Assembly: GCA_964507325.1 (NCBI GenBank)
Contig: CAZDQL010000001.1
Coordinates: forward strand, 91,227 to 155,226
Source: CAZDQL01 sp964507325
Lineage (GTDB): Bacteria; Planctomycetota; UBA1135; GCA-002686595
Direction of reading: 5' to 3'
DNA: 64,000 bases
Shown here: one piece after another, positions 28,955 through 37,136 of the stretch
Numbering within the stretch: position 1 is the stretch's first letter
Layout of the letters: every line of letters starts with the position of its first letter
Notes under the pieces: model-generated
Told to the model about the DNA's origin: nothing
Seen by the model: the letters and a program-made list of their open reading frames with translations, nothing else
Database searches by the model: none
Made by a program: the position numbers and the translations under genes

Positions 28955-29047
28955 TTCGTCAGGCTCTTCTCTTGGGTCAGCAGACTGATTGGGGTCTCTG
29001 GGGAACGCGATCCGCCGCGGGGCGACGGTCGATCGGGGGTGGTGGTG

Positions 29048-29452
29048 CTACGACAGGCCCGTCCATTGGCCGAGCCCCCAGCGGGAGGTCAGCGCACCGC
29101 ACACGGCGCCGCGCAGGAGCTCGGGACGCACCGGCTTGTGAAGGAAGGCGTAGGCGCCCGCCTTGAGGGCGCAGCGCTCGATCACCTCGGTGGCGTCGCC
29201 GGACCACAGGATGCAGGGCAGCTCCGGGTCCTCGTGGCGCAGCTCGTCGAAGACCTCGAGTCCCGTGCGGTCGGGCATGTGCAGGTCGAGCAGGGCCAGG
29301 GCCAGGGGGCCGCGGTCGCGCGCCAGCTCCAGGGCCTCGGCGCCGCAGGTCGCCAACAGGACGGAGAGCCCGGTCGGGTCCAGGAGCTCGGCGGCTCCGG
29401 TGCGGACCTCCAGGTCGTCGTCGGCGATCAGGATCAGGCGGTTCGTGGCCAT
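29048..29452 (-). CDS. Single-domain response regulator upstream of groESL
   Basis: A 134-residue receiver domain without an output domain. Acidic pocket DDD at residues 11-13, phospho-acceptor Asp56 in LALLDLHMPD, Ser/Thr in ILWSGDATEV near 84, and Lys in FLHKPVRPE near 106 are all present, so phosphorylation is expected. The C-terminal TSRWGLGQWTGLS is short and lacks a DNA-binding fold, which points to a protein-protein role or phosphate shuttle. It is the first gene of a co-directional set with groES and groEL (93-bp gap), and its ATG is only about 10 bases from the predicted start of a sigma-54-type promoter. Partner kinase unknown. Confidence 0.88.
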   Translation of the reverse strand: MATNRLILIADDDLEVRTGAAELLDPTGLSVLLATCGAEALELARDRGPLALALLDLHMPDRTGLEVFDELRHEDPELPCILWSGDATEVIERCALKAGAYAFLHKPVRPELLRGAVCGALTSRWGLGQWTGLS

Positions 29453-29473
29453 GGCGCTGGGTCACGCCGGCCG

Positions 29474-29489
29474 AGCAAACGGCGTGCCG
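29474..29489 (-). promoter_or_regulatory. Sigma-54-type -24/-12 promoter for response regulator-groESL
   Basis: On the minus strand the sequence reads CGGCACGCCGTTTGCT, matching the sigma-54 consensus GGCACG-N4-TTGC with the required 10 bases between GG and GC. Only the first T of TGGCAC differs. The predicted start is near 29462, about 10 bases from the response regulator ATG. Assigned by consensus, not tested. Confidence 0.5.
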
Positions 29490-29520
29490 CCTCCCGGGGC
29501 GGGAGGGGGCGCGCTCCCCG

Positions 29521-29575
29521 CTGCCAGAGTGGCAGGGAGGGCGATCCCTTCGCCCCCCGGCTGTCAGGATGGCAG
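29521..29575 (-). promoter_or_regulatory. Two tandem 15-bp palindromes, probable activator sites
   Basis: CTGCCAGAGTGGCAG (29521-29535) is a perfect 6-3-6 palindrome and CTGTCAGGATGGCAG (29561-29575) matches it with one arm change. Their centres are 40 bp apart (about four helical turns) and lie near -66 and -106 relative to the predicted sigma-54 start. That placement suits an enhancer-binding protein. Confidence 0.6.
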
Positions 29576-29650
29576 GGCACCTGATCCGGCTTCCCCGCGC
29601 CCAGGGGGGATGTCCAGCGCCGCTCGGGAACCTCCCGCGACCGCGGCCTC

Positions 29651-30295
29651 TCAGTCGTCGGGTCGCGAATCCTCTGCGGCTGGGAGCTTGGCCCGATACG
29701 TGGCGGCCTGCTCCTCCTCGCCCAGCGCCTCGTAGAGGCGGACGAGCTCCGCGGCCACGAACCGAGTCCGCACGGGAGGCACATCGGGGTTCTCGCTCAG
29801 CTCGGCATAGATGGGGATCAGCGACTTCTCCGCCTCCTCGTATTCCCCACGCGCGACCAGCACGCCAGCGAGGTTCGACATGGACACCAGTCTGCTTCGA
29901 TGCCCCTCGGGTAGCTTCGCCTCGCGGACATCGAGGACCTCGATGAAGAGTGTCTCCGCCTGCTCGAGCTCACCCAGCTCCTGCAGCACCAGGCCCAGGA
30001 CGTTCTTGGCCTCGAGGGTGAGCGCGTGCTCCCGACCGAGCCGTTCTTCGGAGTCGACCCGGGCTCGCTGGCAGTACTCTCGAGCCTCGGGCAGCTGCTC
30101 CTGCTTCCTCAATATGCGCGTCAGATTGAGCAGTGACTCGAGCGTGTCGGGGTGGTCCTTCCCGAGCGCTTGCTCACGGATCCTCAGGACGTCCCCGTGG
30201 ATGCCCTCCGCCCGGGGGAGATCGACGTTCTTCTCGTAGAGCAGGGCGAGGTTGTTCAGCGAGGAGAGGGTGTGGGGGTTGTCCTCTCCCAGCAC
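29651..30295 (-). CDS. Kinesin-light-chain-type TPR protein, probably truncated at its N-terminus
   Basis: The 214-residue open frame (GTG 30295) consists of TPR repeats of the kinesin-light-chain type: VLGEDNPHTLSSLNNLALLY, ALGKDHPDTLESLLNLTRIL, RLGREHALTLEAKNVLGLVL and LVSMSNLAGVLVARGEYEEAE. The reading frame extends upstream without a stop (EVGDELLEETLEIRRR completes another repeat) into the end of the beta-helix gene, so the start is not secure. Such repeats normally form the C-terminal half of planctomycetal protein kinases or larger TPR proteins. Here everything before the repeats is absent, so this may be a remnant rather than an intact gene. No RBS is visible at 30295. Confidence 0.55.
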   Translation of the reverse strand: MLGEDNPHTLSSLNNLALLYEKNVDLPRAEGIHGDVLRIREQALGKDHPDTLESLLNLTRILRKQEQLPEAREYCQRARVDSEERLGREHALTLEAKNVLGLVLQELGELEQAETLFIEVLDVREAKLPEGHRSRLVSMSNLAGVLVARGEYEEAEKSLIPIYAELSENPDVPPVRTRFVAAELVRLYEALGEEEQAATYRAKLPAAEDSRPDD

Positions 30296-30341
30296 GCGTC
30301 GTCGGATCTCGAGCGTCTCCTCGAGCAGCTCGTCACCGACC

Positions 30342-32042
30342 TCAGCGCACGGTGATCGTCCCGTTGTCCAGCTCGATCAGCTCTCCCTGCAGGTCCGTCT
30401 GCGAGAAGCCGATGCGGGCGTTCTCCGCGGCGACGACGTCGCCGGACACCAGCCCGCGGATCGCCGCCAGGAAGCTGTCGCCGTCGCAGACGATCTCGCA
30501 GCGCACCTCGGTGTCGGTCAGGAGGATCGTGCCGTCGCCACGCGCTCCGAGATAGCCCCCGGTGCCGTCGCAGATCGAGTCGTACACGTGGACCTGTCCT
30601 TGGCCGAAGGCGAGCGTCTCGCCGAAGGTGCTGTTCAGGATGGTGACGGTGGTGTCCTCGAACGCGTAGAAGTTCCAGGTCTCCAGCTCGACGTTGGAGA
30701 AGGCCAGCTGGTGCTGCGGCAGATCGAACCTCTCGCGGGGGTACGTCGTGTCGTTCTTGTAGCCGTCGAGCACGACGTCCTGCGTCTCGAAGATCACGCC
30801 GGCCACGCGCAGGCGACCGTCGCGGACCAGGAGCTGGGAGCCCTCGTAGGCGATGACGGCCGGATAGAGCAGACCCACGTCGGTCAGCGACACCTGGCGC
30901 TTCCATCCCGCCGGCAGGTCCCAGGTCACGTCGTGCCAGTCGGGCACGTCGAGCACCAAGCTCTCGCCGTCCTCGGCGATCAGCCAGACGATCACGAAGT
31001 CGACGTCCTCGGCGATGAAAGTGGTCTGCGGGTAGACCAGGAATTCGCCCGGACCGGTCGTGTCGTGCAGCTCGATCCGTCCCCCCAGCAGGACGGCGGC
31101 GGTGAAGGCGGGGCCGATGATCTCAGCGCCGTGGGCCTCGAAGGCGCTACCGCGAGTCACGGACATCGACACGCCGAATACCGGATGGAAGAGCAGGTTC
31201 TCGAACGAGACGAGAGCGTGCCCCGCGGTGATGATCTCCTGCTCGTAACGGTACTGCTGGGTCAGGCGCAACGTCCCGGTAGTGAAGCGGGCCTCGCTGC
31301 CCTGGCCGATGGCATACACTCCCCCGGTCAGCACCAGCCGGGTGGTACTGCTCTCGAACACCGATCCCCCCTCGACGTACACGTCTCCGTCGATGTACGT
31401 CGGCTGGGTGATCTGGACGATCTGGCCACCGGTGACCAGCACGGGGCCGTCGATCCCGTTCAGGGGCGGCCTCTCGATCTCGAGCGTGTCGATCCAGATC
31501 GTGTTCGGTCCCGCGGGTCCGAAGACGCTGTTCAGGTCCAGCATGTAGAAGCTCATGCCGTTGCGTTCGGGCTCCATGGCCGGCTTGATCACGGGAGACT
31601 GCGGATCGAGCTGGAAGTCGCCGGGGCCCAGGTCGACGTGGAGCCATTGACCCGCCGGAACCTGAACGGTCACCAGGAAGCGCGCCCCGTCCCGATCGGT
31701 GTGGCCGATCATCCACTGAGCTTCGTTCTCCGAGAAGACCCACATGCGCAGCGCGGTGAAGTCGGTCAGGAGGGCGGGCAAGAGGAGCACTTCCGCCGGC
31801 GCGTCCACTCGCGGGTACGTGAACTCGACGCTCGCGATGCCGTCGTGTACGCGGGCGGGATCCTCGGTCAGCTGCACGCTACCCGTGACCGGAGAGCCGT
31901 CGACGGTCCCGTGGTAGAAGGGCTGCTCACCGTCGTCGAAGGAGTAGAGATCGTCGTCGGCGATCGTCTGGGCGGCGAGGCTTCCGGCGAGCAGCAGGGG
32001 CAGGCCGATGAAGCACAGAGTCTTCGAGATGGAGAGTCCCAT
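30342..32042 (-). CDS. Secreted protein with N-terminal beta-sandwich and right-handed beta-helix
   Basis: The 566-residue product has a signal peptide MGLSISKTLCFIGLPLLLAGSLAAQ. The first 160 residues look like a carbohydrate-binding-type beta-sandwich (SFDDGEQPFYHGTVDGSPVTGS, LRMWVFSENEAQW, GQWLHVDLGPGDFQ). From about residue 190 the sequence becomes a series of short beta-strand turns with Asn/Gly/Asp (TYIDGDVYVEGGSVFESSTTR, LLGGRIELHDTTGPGEFLV, VELETWNFYAFEDTTVTILN, LTDTEVRCEIVCDGDS), as in right-handed parallel beta-helices. There is no obvious catalytic acid pair of a polysaccharide lyase. A surface structural or glycan-binding role is plausible. The gene's end runs into the TPR fragment. 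Confidence 0.7.
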   Translation of the reverse strand: MGLSISKTLCFIGLPLLLAGSLAAQTIADDDLYSFDDGEQPFYHGTVDGSPVTGSVQLTEDPARVHDGIASVEFTYPRVDAPAEVLLLPALLTDFTALRMWVFSENEAQWMIGHTDRDGARFLVTVQVPAGQWLHVDLGPGDFQLDPQSPVIKPAMEPERNGMSFYMLDLNSVFGPAGPNTIWIDTLEIERPPLNGIDGPVLVTGGQIVQITQPTYIDGDVYVEGGSVFESSTTRLVLTGGVYAIGQGSEARFTTGTLRLTQQYRYEQEIITAGHALVSFENLLFHPVFGVSMSVTRGSAFEAHGAEIIGPAFTAAVLLGGRIELHDTTGPGEFLVYPQTTFIAEDVDFVIVWLIAEDGESLVLDVPDWHDVTWDLPAGWKRQVSLTDVGLLYPAVIAYEGSQLLVRDGRLRVAGVIFETQDVVLDGYKNDTTYPRERFDLPQHQLAFSNVELETWNFYAFEDTTVTILNSTFGETLAFGQGQVHVYDSICDGTGGYLGARGDGTILLTDTEVRCEIVCDGDSFLAAIRGLVSGDVVAAENARIGFSQTDLQGELIELDNGTITVR

Positions 32043-32243
32043 AGCAGGCGCTCCGAGAGGTGGGGGTGGTTGTCCCCTGGTAGCGGATTCCCCGCTGGAC
32101 TATTTCGATTCCCCAACGATCTCCGAGACGTCGATCGAGCGCCTCCCGCTCCGCTCGCTTGGACGAGTGTGTATCGATGCGATGCGCCAATCCTTCGGGC
32201 GCTCGCTCATCACGTCCGACACCATCGAACCCGGGCTGACCTG

Positions 32244-33812
32244 CTACCAGGCGAGCTTGCGGTAGATCGCCCCCTCCTTCGAAGCCGTTCGCAGGAATAG
32301 GGCGCCCTCTGCGAATCCCAGCAGCTCGGCGTCGGCGATGCGGACCCGCCTGGGGTCCGTTCCGTCCCGGCAGTTCTCGATCCCGCCGATGAGCGTGGTC
32401 ATGCGGCCATCCCCGATCACCTTGATCTCCCCTTCCAAGGAGACCAGCAGCCCATCGCTCACGCCGAGAAAGGCGCGGTCTCCCACCACCAGCGGCATCT
32501 GATCCAGGGGACCGTCCGCCGCGGAGCGCTCGCCGACCATTCCGTCCAGGCTGGCGGGGACGAGGTCTGCTCCGCCGGGGGTGGGCATCAGCCGGCGGTA
32601 GAGCAGGCCCTCATCGTCGAAGTCGAGGGTCAGGTAGGTGACGGTCCCGTCCTCCGTTGCCAGCCAGGACCAGACACCCGGCAAGACTCCGCTACCGCCG
32701 AGGACCGTCGCCGTCGGTTGCCCTCGTTCCTCGAACTCGAAGCGCAGCAGGCGGACCGCTCGCTCCCCCCAGAGGTCTTCTCGCGTGAGCAGAAGGTAGG
32801 CGCTGCGTGGTCCAGCCAACTGCCAAACGGGATCCTCGTCACCCGCAGTGAGGTCCAGAGTGGGAAGCGCGAGCGCCGTGGCGGCGGCGGTCGCCAGCGA
32901 CCCGGGGTCCACTTCCCACAGCTTGGCCGGCGATCCGGTGACCCGCATCCAGGCGGGCACGGCGTCCACCTCGACCGTCGTGAGCGACACCTGCTCGCAA
33001 TGCCAGACTCGCTCCGGGAGCCGCGAGAGCTCCGACCGGTGGAATTCGGCGAGCGTGTCGATCCCCGCATGCGTGAGGAGGACCTCCTGCCGGGCGAGCT
33101 GAAAGCTGACATAGCCGGCCACGGAGACCTCGCTGGGCAGGGAGAACTCCCGGCAGAACTCCCGTAGATCGTCGAGGTCCAGCCCCACGTCGAGATCGAT
33201 CCGCGTCCCAGCGGGTACGGCCCTGCGCATCCCCCTGACGACGTGCTCGAGATAGAGCCCCCGCAGCTCGGCCAGCTCCGGGCAGGTCGCCCAGACGTTC
33301 ATCATCCGGATGCAGAGCTCGTCCGCGAGCAGCTCGCGAAAGGACGTGCCCCAGCGATCGAAGCCCTGAACGCCGCAGACGTAGTGGCCCATCTCGTGGG
33401 CGAGGATCCCCGCGATCGCGAAGTTACCGACCATCCGGGCCTGCTCCTCGGTGGGGAAGGCCTGCTCCGGATTCCACGCGCCCCCGGTCGTCTCTCGGGA
33501 CCAGTTGCTCCAGTAGCGGTAGCCCTCCCCCTCCGCCAGGAGACGCGACTGCGTGATCGTCTCACCCACGGCGTAGAAGGAAAGCAGCTCGAAGGCGGAT
33601 TGCTCCCGCAGGACGAGGAGATCGGAGATCTCGATGCCGGAGGTCTCGTAGAGGGCCGCGATGTGCTCGTAGGCTCCGCGGATATCGCCGCGCACGAGGT
33701 CGCCGAGGAGTGCCTCGGCGGTAGCGGAGGGGTCCTCCGTCCCAGGGGCCGGCGGGTGGGTCGTGCACGCGAATGGGATGAGGACCAGGCCTAGCGCTTG
33801 GACGATTCTCAT
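32244..33812 (-). CDS. Putative zinc-metallopeptidase lipoprotein (HExxH)
   Basis: A 522-residue lipoprotein (MRIVQALGLVLIPFAC, Cys acylation site). The sequence ILAHEMGHYVCG (His139, Glu140, His143), followed by FRELLADELCIRMM (third ligand probably Glu160 or Glu165), matches the HExxH plus downstream E-x-x-A-D pattern of gluzincin-type peptidases. It should bind zinc and cleave peptides in the envelope. The C-terminal 300 residues are beta-rich (FEFEERGQPTATVLG, LTLDFDDEGLLYRRLM) and may form a propeller with an RLRF-type blade pattern. ATG 33812 begins the signal peptide. No family name is assigned. It diverges from the gene at 34024. Confidence 0.7.
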   Translation of the reverse strand: MRIVQALGLVLIPFACTTHPPAPGTEDPSATAEALLGDLVRGDIRGAYEHIAALYETSGIEISDLLVLREQSAFELLSFYAVGETITQSRLLAEGEGYRYWSNWSRETTGGAWNPEQAFPTEEQARMVGNFAIAGILAHEMGHYVCGVQGFDRWGTSFRELLADELCIRMMNVWATCPELAELRGLYLEHVVRGMRRAVPAGTRIDLDVGLDLDDLREFCREFSLPSEVSVAGYVSFQLARQEVLLTHAGIDTLAEFHRSELSRLPERVWHCEQVSLTTVEVDAVPAWMRVTGSPAKLWEVDPGSLATAAATALALPTLDLTAGDEDPVWQLAGPRSAYLLLTREDLWGERAVRLLRFEFEERGQPTATVLGGSGVLPGVWSWLATEDGTVTYLTLDFDDEGLLYRRLMPTPGGADLVPASLDGMVGERSAADGPLDQMPLVVGDRAFLGVSDGLLVSLEGEIKVIGDGRMTTLIGGIENCRDGTDPRRVRIADAELLGFAEGALFLRTASKEGAIYRKLAW

Positions 33813-34023
33813 GGCTGAACGACGGTACCCAGCCCGGGACAGGGAGAGGAGTACCCCCCCGACAAACCGAAGCTGCCACGCAGACAGCATCCTCTCCCTT
33901 CCCACCGAGACCGCGACGCCGGTTGCTGCACCGGATCCGCACGGGATCCGGGATCCCCTCCATCAGGCGGCTGTCCCGCCCGTACCGGCGCGAGTCCACG
34001 CTGGAGAACCCGGGAGGAAGACG

Positions 34024-35388
34024 ATGCTGTCCTGCGTCCATGCACCGCTCGCGCTACTCGCCAGTCTCGTTACGCTCGTCACCGGACCGCACGGCACCGA
34101 GACCCTGTCGGGGCGCGTGCTGGACGCGGGAGGCGAGGCGGTCGCTGGGGCGCTCGTCTTCGTCTGTCCGGTCAATCACCGTGCGGGCATCGGCACGAGC
34201 TGCGCCTATCTGCAGGGCCGCCCCCCGCAGAGCGCCGCCTACTACTGCCCCTCTTGTCAGGCCGACCGCGGCTCGCGGACCGTCACCGACGCCGAGGGAC
34301 GCTTCCTCTTCGAGGGGCTCGATCCGGACTTCAACCACTTCACCGTGGCCGTCAAGGAGGGCTTCCGGCCACAGCTCCTCGGTGACGAGCGCCTGCGCGA
34401 GGGAGAGCCGATCGTGCTCGCCGCACTGGGCGAGGAGAGGCTCGCGCCCACTCGCGTGCACCGCGGCCGCGTGCTGCGCCCCGACGGCAGCCCCGCAGCG
34501 GACGCCACCGTACGCGTGGTGGGAGTCGACACCCCGGGGGGGCGCCTGTGGATGGAGCGCAAGGCGGACTACATGGCCGTCACCGATGAGGGCGGTCGCT
34601 TCCTGATCACCACCGACGAGCCGGCCCTCTCGCTCTGGGTGCGGGTGCGCGCCGCGGGTTGCGCGCGCGCCGTGCTGCACCTACGGCACGCGGACGCCCC
34701 GCACGAGATCCGCCTTCTGGCGGGCGCGAGCCTGCACGGACGCCTGGTCCACAGCGGCGAGCCGCTGGCCGGAATGAGCGTCGGCCTGGTGCAGGAGGAG
34801 CGCGCGCCGCACGCGTTCCTGGGCGACTGGCGGACGCACACCGACGCCCACGGTGCATTCCGCTTCGACTGCGTGCCGGCGGGGGCCGCCTACCACGTCT
34901 TCGGCGCCATGGGCGAGCTGCCGGACGGCCTCGTCGTGCCTGCGCGGCGGGTGGAGGTCGCCCAAGGGGCGACGCGCGCGGAGCTCGGCGAGCTCTCCCC
35001 CGCGCCCGGCCACCGCATCGCTGGCCGGGTGCTCGTCTCCGACGCCCAGCTCGCGCAGGGCACGCAGGTGCTCGTGATGCGCAGCCGTGCCTGGGACACG
35101 CGCCCCTTTCCGATCGCCTCCGACGGCCGCTTCGAGCTGATCGGGGTCCCCGCCGAGCCGGTCATGCTGAGCGTGTACGCGCCGGGCCTGCGCCTCTCCG
35201 ACCGCAACCCCAGCCTGGATCCCGACGACGTTTTCCGCCGAATCGTCACCGGCCGTGTCGAGGGTGACGTCGAGGACCTCGTCCTGCACCTCGTCCCGCG
35301 CGAGCGGATCCCCGACCCGCCCGCGCCGCTCGACGGACCGCACCCGGCCAGCCGGCCCCTGCGTGGCGCTCGGGCGTCCGGCCTCTGA
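34024..35388 (+). CDS. Exported protein with carboxypeptidase-regulatory-like domains
   Basis: A 454-residue protein with a signal peptide (MLSCVHAPLALLASLVTLVTG). It carries at least three CarboxypepD_reg-like beta-sandwich units: ETLSGRVLDAGGEAVAGALVFV ... RTVTDAEGRFLFEGLDPDF (about 20-100), TRVHRGRVLRPDGSPAADATVRVV (about 145-210) and SLHGRLVHSGEPLAGMSVGL ... THTDAHGAFRFDCVPAG (about 238-300). A fourth related unit begins near HRIAGRVLVSDAQ. Such domains bind ligands or stabilise exported proteins. Cys pairs near residues 45-80 (CPVNHRAGIGTSCAY, CPSCQ) could bind metal or form disulfides. No catalytic site. It diverges from the metallopeptidase gene. Confidence 0.7.
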   Translation: MLSCVHAPLALLASLVTLVTGPHGTETLSGRVLDAGGEAVAGALVFVCPVNHRAGIGTSCAYLQGRPPQSAAYYCPSCQADRGSRTVTDAEGRFLFEGLDPDFNHFTVAVKEGFRPQLLGDERLREGEPIVLAALGEERLAPTRVHRGRVLRPDGSPAADATVRVVGVDTPGGRLWMERKADYMAVTDEGGRFLITTDEPALSLWVRVRAAGCARAVLHLRHADAPHEIRLLAGASLHGRLVHSGEPLAGMSVGLVQEERAPHAFLGDWRTHTDAHGAFRFDCVPAGAAYHVFGAMGELPDGLVVPARRVEVAQGATRAELGELSPAPGHRIAGRVLVSDAQLAQGTQVLVMRSRAWDTRPFPIASDGRFELIGVPAEPVMLSVYAPGLRLSDRNPSLDPDDVFRRIVTGRVEGDVEDLVLHLVPRERIPDPPAPLDGPHPASRPLRGARASGL

Positions 35389-35466
35389 TCCTCCGCCGGG
35401 CCGCCCATCCGGCTCGAGTGCCTGCGTAGGGATCCAGGGAGAGGCACAAGGTGTATCTTCTGTGCC

Positions 35467-36933
35467 GTGCACTGGATCGACACGACCATCGTCGTCGTCT
35501 ACCTCGCCGCCACCCTCTTGCTCGGCCTCTGGCTCGCGCGGCGGGTGAGGAGCACCGGCGACCTCTTCCTCGCCGGCCGCCGGCTGCCGTTCTGGGCGAT
35601 CGGGATGTCGCTCGTCGTCTCCGACATCGGGGCGCTGGAGATGGTGGGGGGCACCGGCAACGCCTTCCGCTACGGGATCACGCAGGCGAACTTCGAGTGG
35701 GTGGGGTGCGTGCCGGCGATGGTGGTGGGGGGGCTGGTCTTCATCCCGCTCTACTGGAAGCTGGGGATCCACTCGATCCCGGAGTTCCTGGGCCGCACGT
35801 ACGGTCCCACGGTGCGCGGCGTGCTCGGCGTCGTGGCCGTGACCTTCATGGCCGCCGCCCTGGGCGTCTTCTTCCAGGCCTCCGCCTCGATGTTCGAGGG
35901 CGTGCTCGGGTGGGACCGGTGGCACTCGATCGCCGTGACCGCGGTGATCGTCGCGGTCTACACCGCCGGCGGTGGGCTCGGCGCGGTGGTGGTCACCGAC
36001 GTGATCCAGTGCACGGTCCTCTTCGTGGGCGGCATCGCCATCGCAGCCATTGCGCTGAACGAGGTGGGAGGCTTCAGCGGCCTCTCCGAAGCCTTGGCGA
36101 GCCTCGGCGACAGGACGCAGCACCACCTCGATCTGATGCAGCCCACGGGGCTGGTGGATGCAGAGGGGGAGCCGTGGGGATTCCCCTGGACCGGCGTGCT
36201 GCTCGGCCTCGGCCTGGTGCTCTCACCGGCCTACTGGATCGGGAACCAGGCGATCGTGCAGCGCACCCTCGGCGCGAAGGACGCGTGGCACGCGCGCGCC
36301 TCGATGATCTTCGGCGCGGCGCTCAAGATCATCGTGCCCCTCGCCTTCGTGCTTCCGGGACTGCTCGCGGTCGCGCTGGTCGCCGATCCTGGTCAGGTCG
36401 ATCCGAACGAGGTCTACCCCGATCTGATCCGCCGCTTCGCGCCGGTCGGCTTGCGCGGGTTGCTGTACGCGGCCTTCCTCGCCGCCTTGATGTCGAGCGT
36501 CGATTCCTACGCGAACTCTGCGGCCACGGTGCTGACCAAGGACCTCTACGCGCGCTTCGCGGTACGGAATCGCTCGGAGCGGCACTACCTGCTCGTCGGA
36601 CGCATCGGTTCGCTCGCCATCATCGCCGCCGGCGTGCTCATGGTCCCCGTCGTCGACCGCTACGCGACGATCTACGACGCGTTTCAGAGCTACCTCTCCT
36701 TCTTCCAGGGGCCGACCCTGGCCCTCCTGCTGGGCGCCGTTCTGTGGCGGCGCGTGAGTCCCGCGGGAGGCGGCGCGTGCCTGATCGGCGGCATCGGCCT
36801 CTCGGCGATGCTCCACAACCTCGGCGGCATCCACTGGCTGCACGTGGCGTGGTGGTCGTTCGTTTGCTCGATCCTCCTGCTCGTCTTGGTCAGCCTCCTG
36901 CTGCCGCGCAGGAGTGAGGAGGTGCTGGCATGA
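35467..36933 (+). CDS. Sodium/solute symporter (SSS family)
   Basis: The 488-residue protein has about 12-13 hydrophobic helices and the SSS core: FLAGRRLPFWAIGMSLVVSDIGALEMVGG near residue 40, LGVVAVTFMAAALGVFFQASAS near 120, YTAGGGLGAVVVTDVIQC near 165, and AYWIGNQAIVQRTLGAKDAWHAR near 255. These families take up sugars, amino acids, carboxylates or other organic solutes with sodium. The start is GTG 35467 (MHWIDTTIVVVYLAATLLLG). Its stop overlaps the start of a 68-residue membrane protein (ATGA), and an amidohydrolase follows at once, suggesting uptake and catabolism of one substrate. Which substrate is not apparent. Confidence 0.9.
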   Translation: MHWIDTTIVVVYLAATLLLGLWLARRVRSTGDLFLAGRRLPFWAIGMSLVVSDIGALEMVGGTGNAFRYGITQANFEWVGCVPAMVVGGLVFIPLYWKLGIHSIPEFLGRTYGPTVRGVLGVVAVTFMAAALGVFFQASASMFEGVLGWDRWHSIAVTAVIVAVYTAGGGLGAVVVTDVIQCTVLFVGGIAIAAIALNEVGGFSGLSEALASLGDRTQHHLDLMQPTGLVDAEGEPWGFPWTGVLLGLGLVLSPAYWIGNQAIVQRTLGAKDAWHARASMIFGAALKIIVPLAFVLPGLLAVALVADPGQVDPNEVYPDLIRRFAPVGLRGLLYAAFLAALMSSVDSYANSAATVLTKDLYARFAVRNRSERHYLLVGRIGSLAIIAAGVLMVPVVDRYATIYDAFQSYLSFFQGPTLALLLGAVLWRRVSPAGGGACLIGGIGLSAMLHNLGGIHWLHVAWWSFVCSILLLVLVSLLLPRRSEEVLA

Positions 36934-37136
36934 ACTTCGAGTGGATCGGTCCGGTGTCTCCGGGTTGGGGAGCCGTGCTCCACGCCCTGGCCTGGGGACT
37001 GATCCTCATCTGGGTCTGGCGCCGCTCCGCGGCGGAGATGCTCGAGGATGCCTCCGACCGTTCCCCCTGGCGCGATCTGCGCTGGTGGGTGGTGCCGCTG
37101 GCTGTGGTGCAGGTGGGGCTATACTTCCTGTTCTGA
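36930..37136 (+). CDS. Small membrane protein linked to SSS symporter
   Basis: A 68-residue protein with two hydrophobic segments: PGWGAVLHALAWGLILIWVW (about residues 10-30) and WWVVPLAVVQVGLYFLF (about 50-68), separated by an acidic/basic stretch EMLEDASDRSPWRDLR. It overlaps both neighbours: ATGA with the symporter stop, and TGATG with the amidohydrolase start. The layout implies obligate co-translation, and the protein is probably a small auxiliary subunit of the symporter or of the membrane complex. No known family was recognised. Short and easily missed, but the overlaps and clear hydrophobic pattern support it as real. Confidence 0.75.
   Translation: MNFEWIGPVSPGWGAVLHALAWGLILIWVWRRSAAEMLEDASDRSPWRDLRWWVVPLAVVQVGLYFLF

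Noticed and set aside
28955..29047. CIRCE element before groES
   Set aside because: No TTAGCACTC-N9-GAGTGCTAA-like repeat was found; the gap is otherwise unremarkable.
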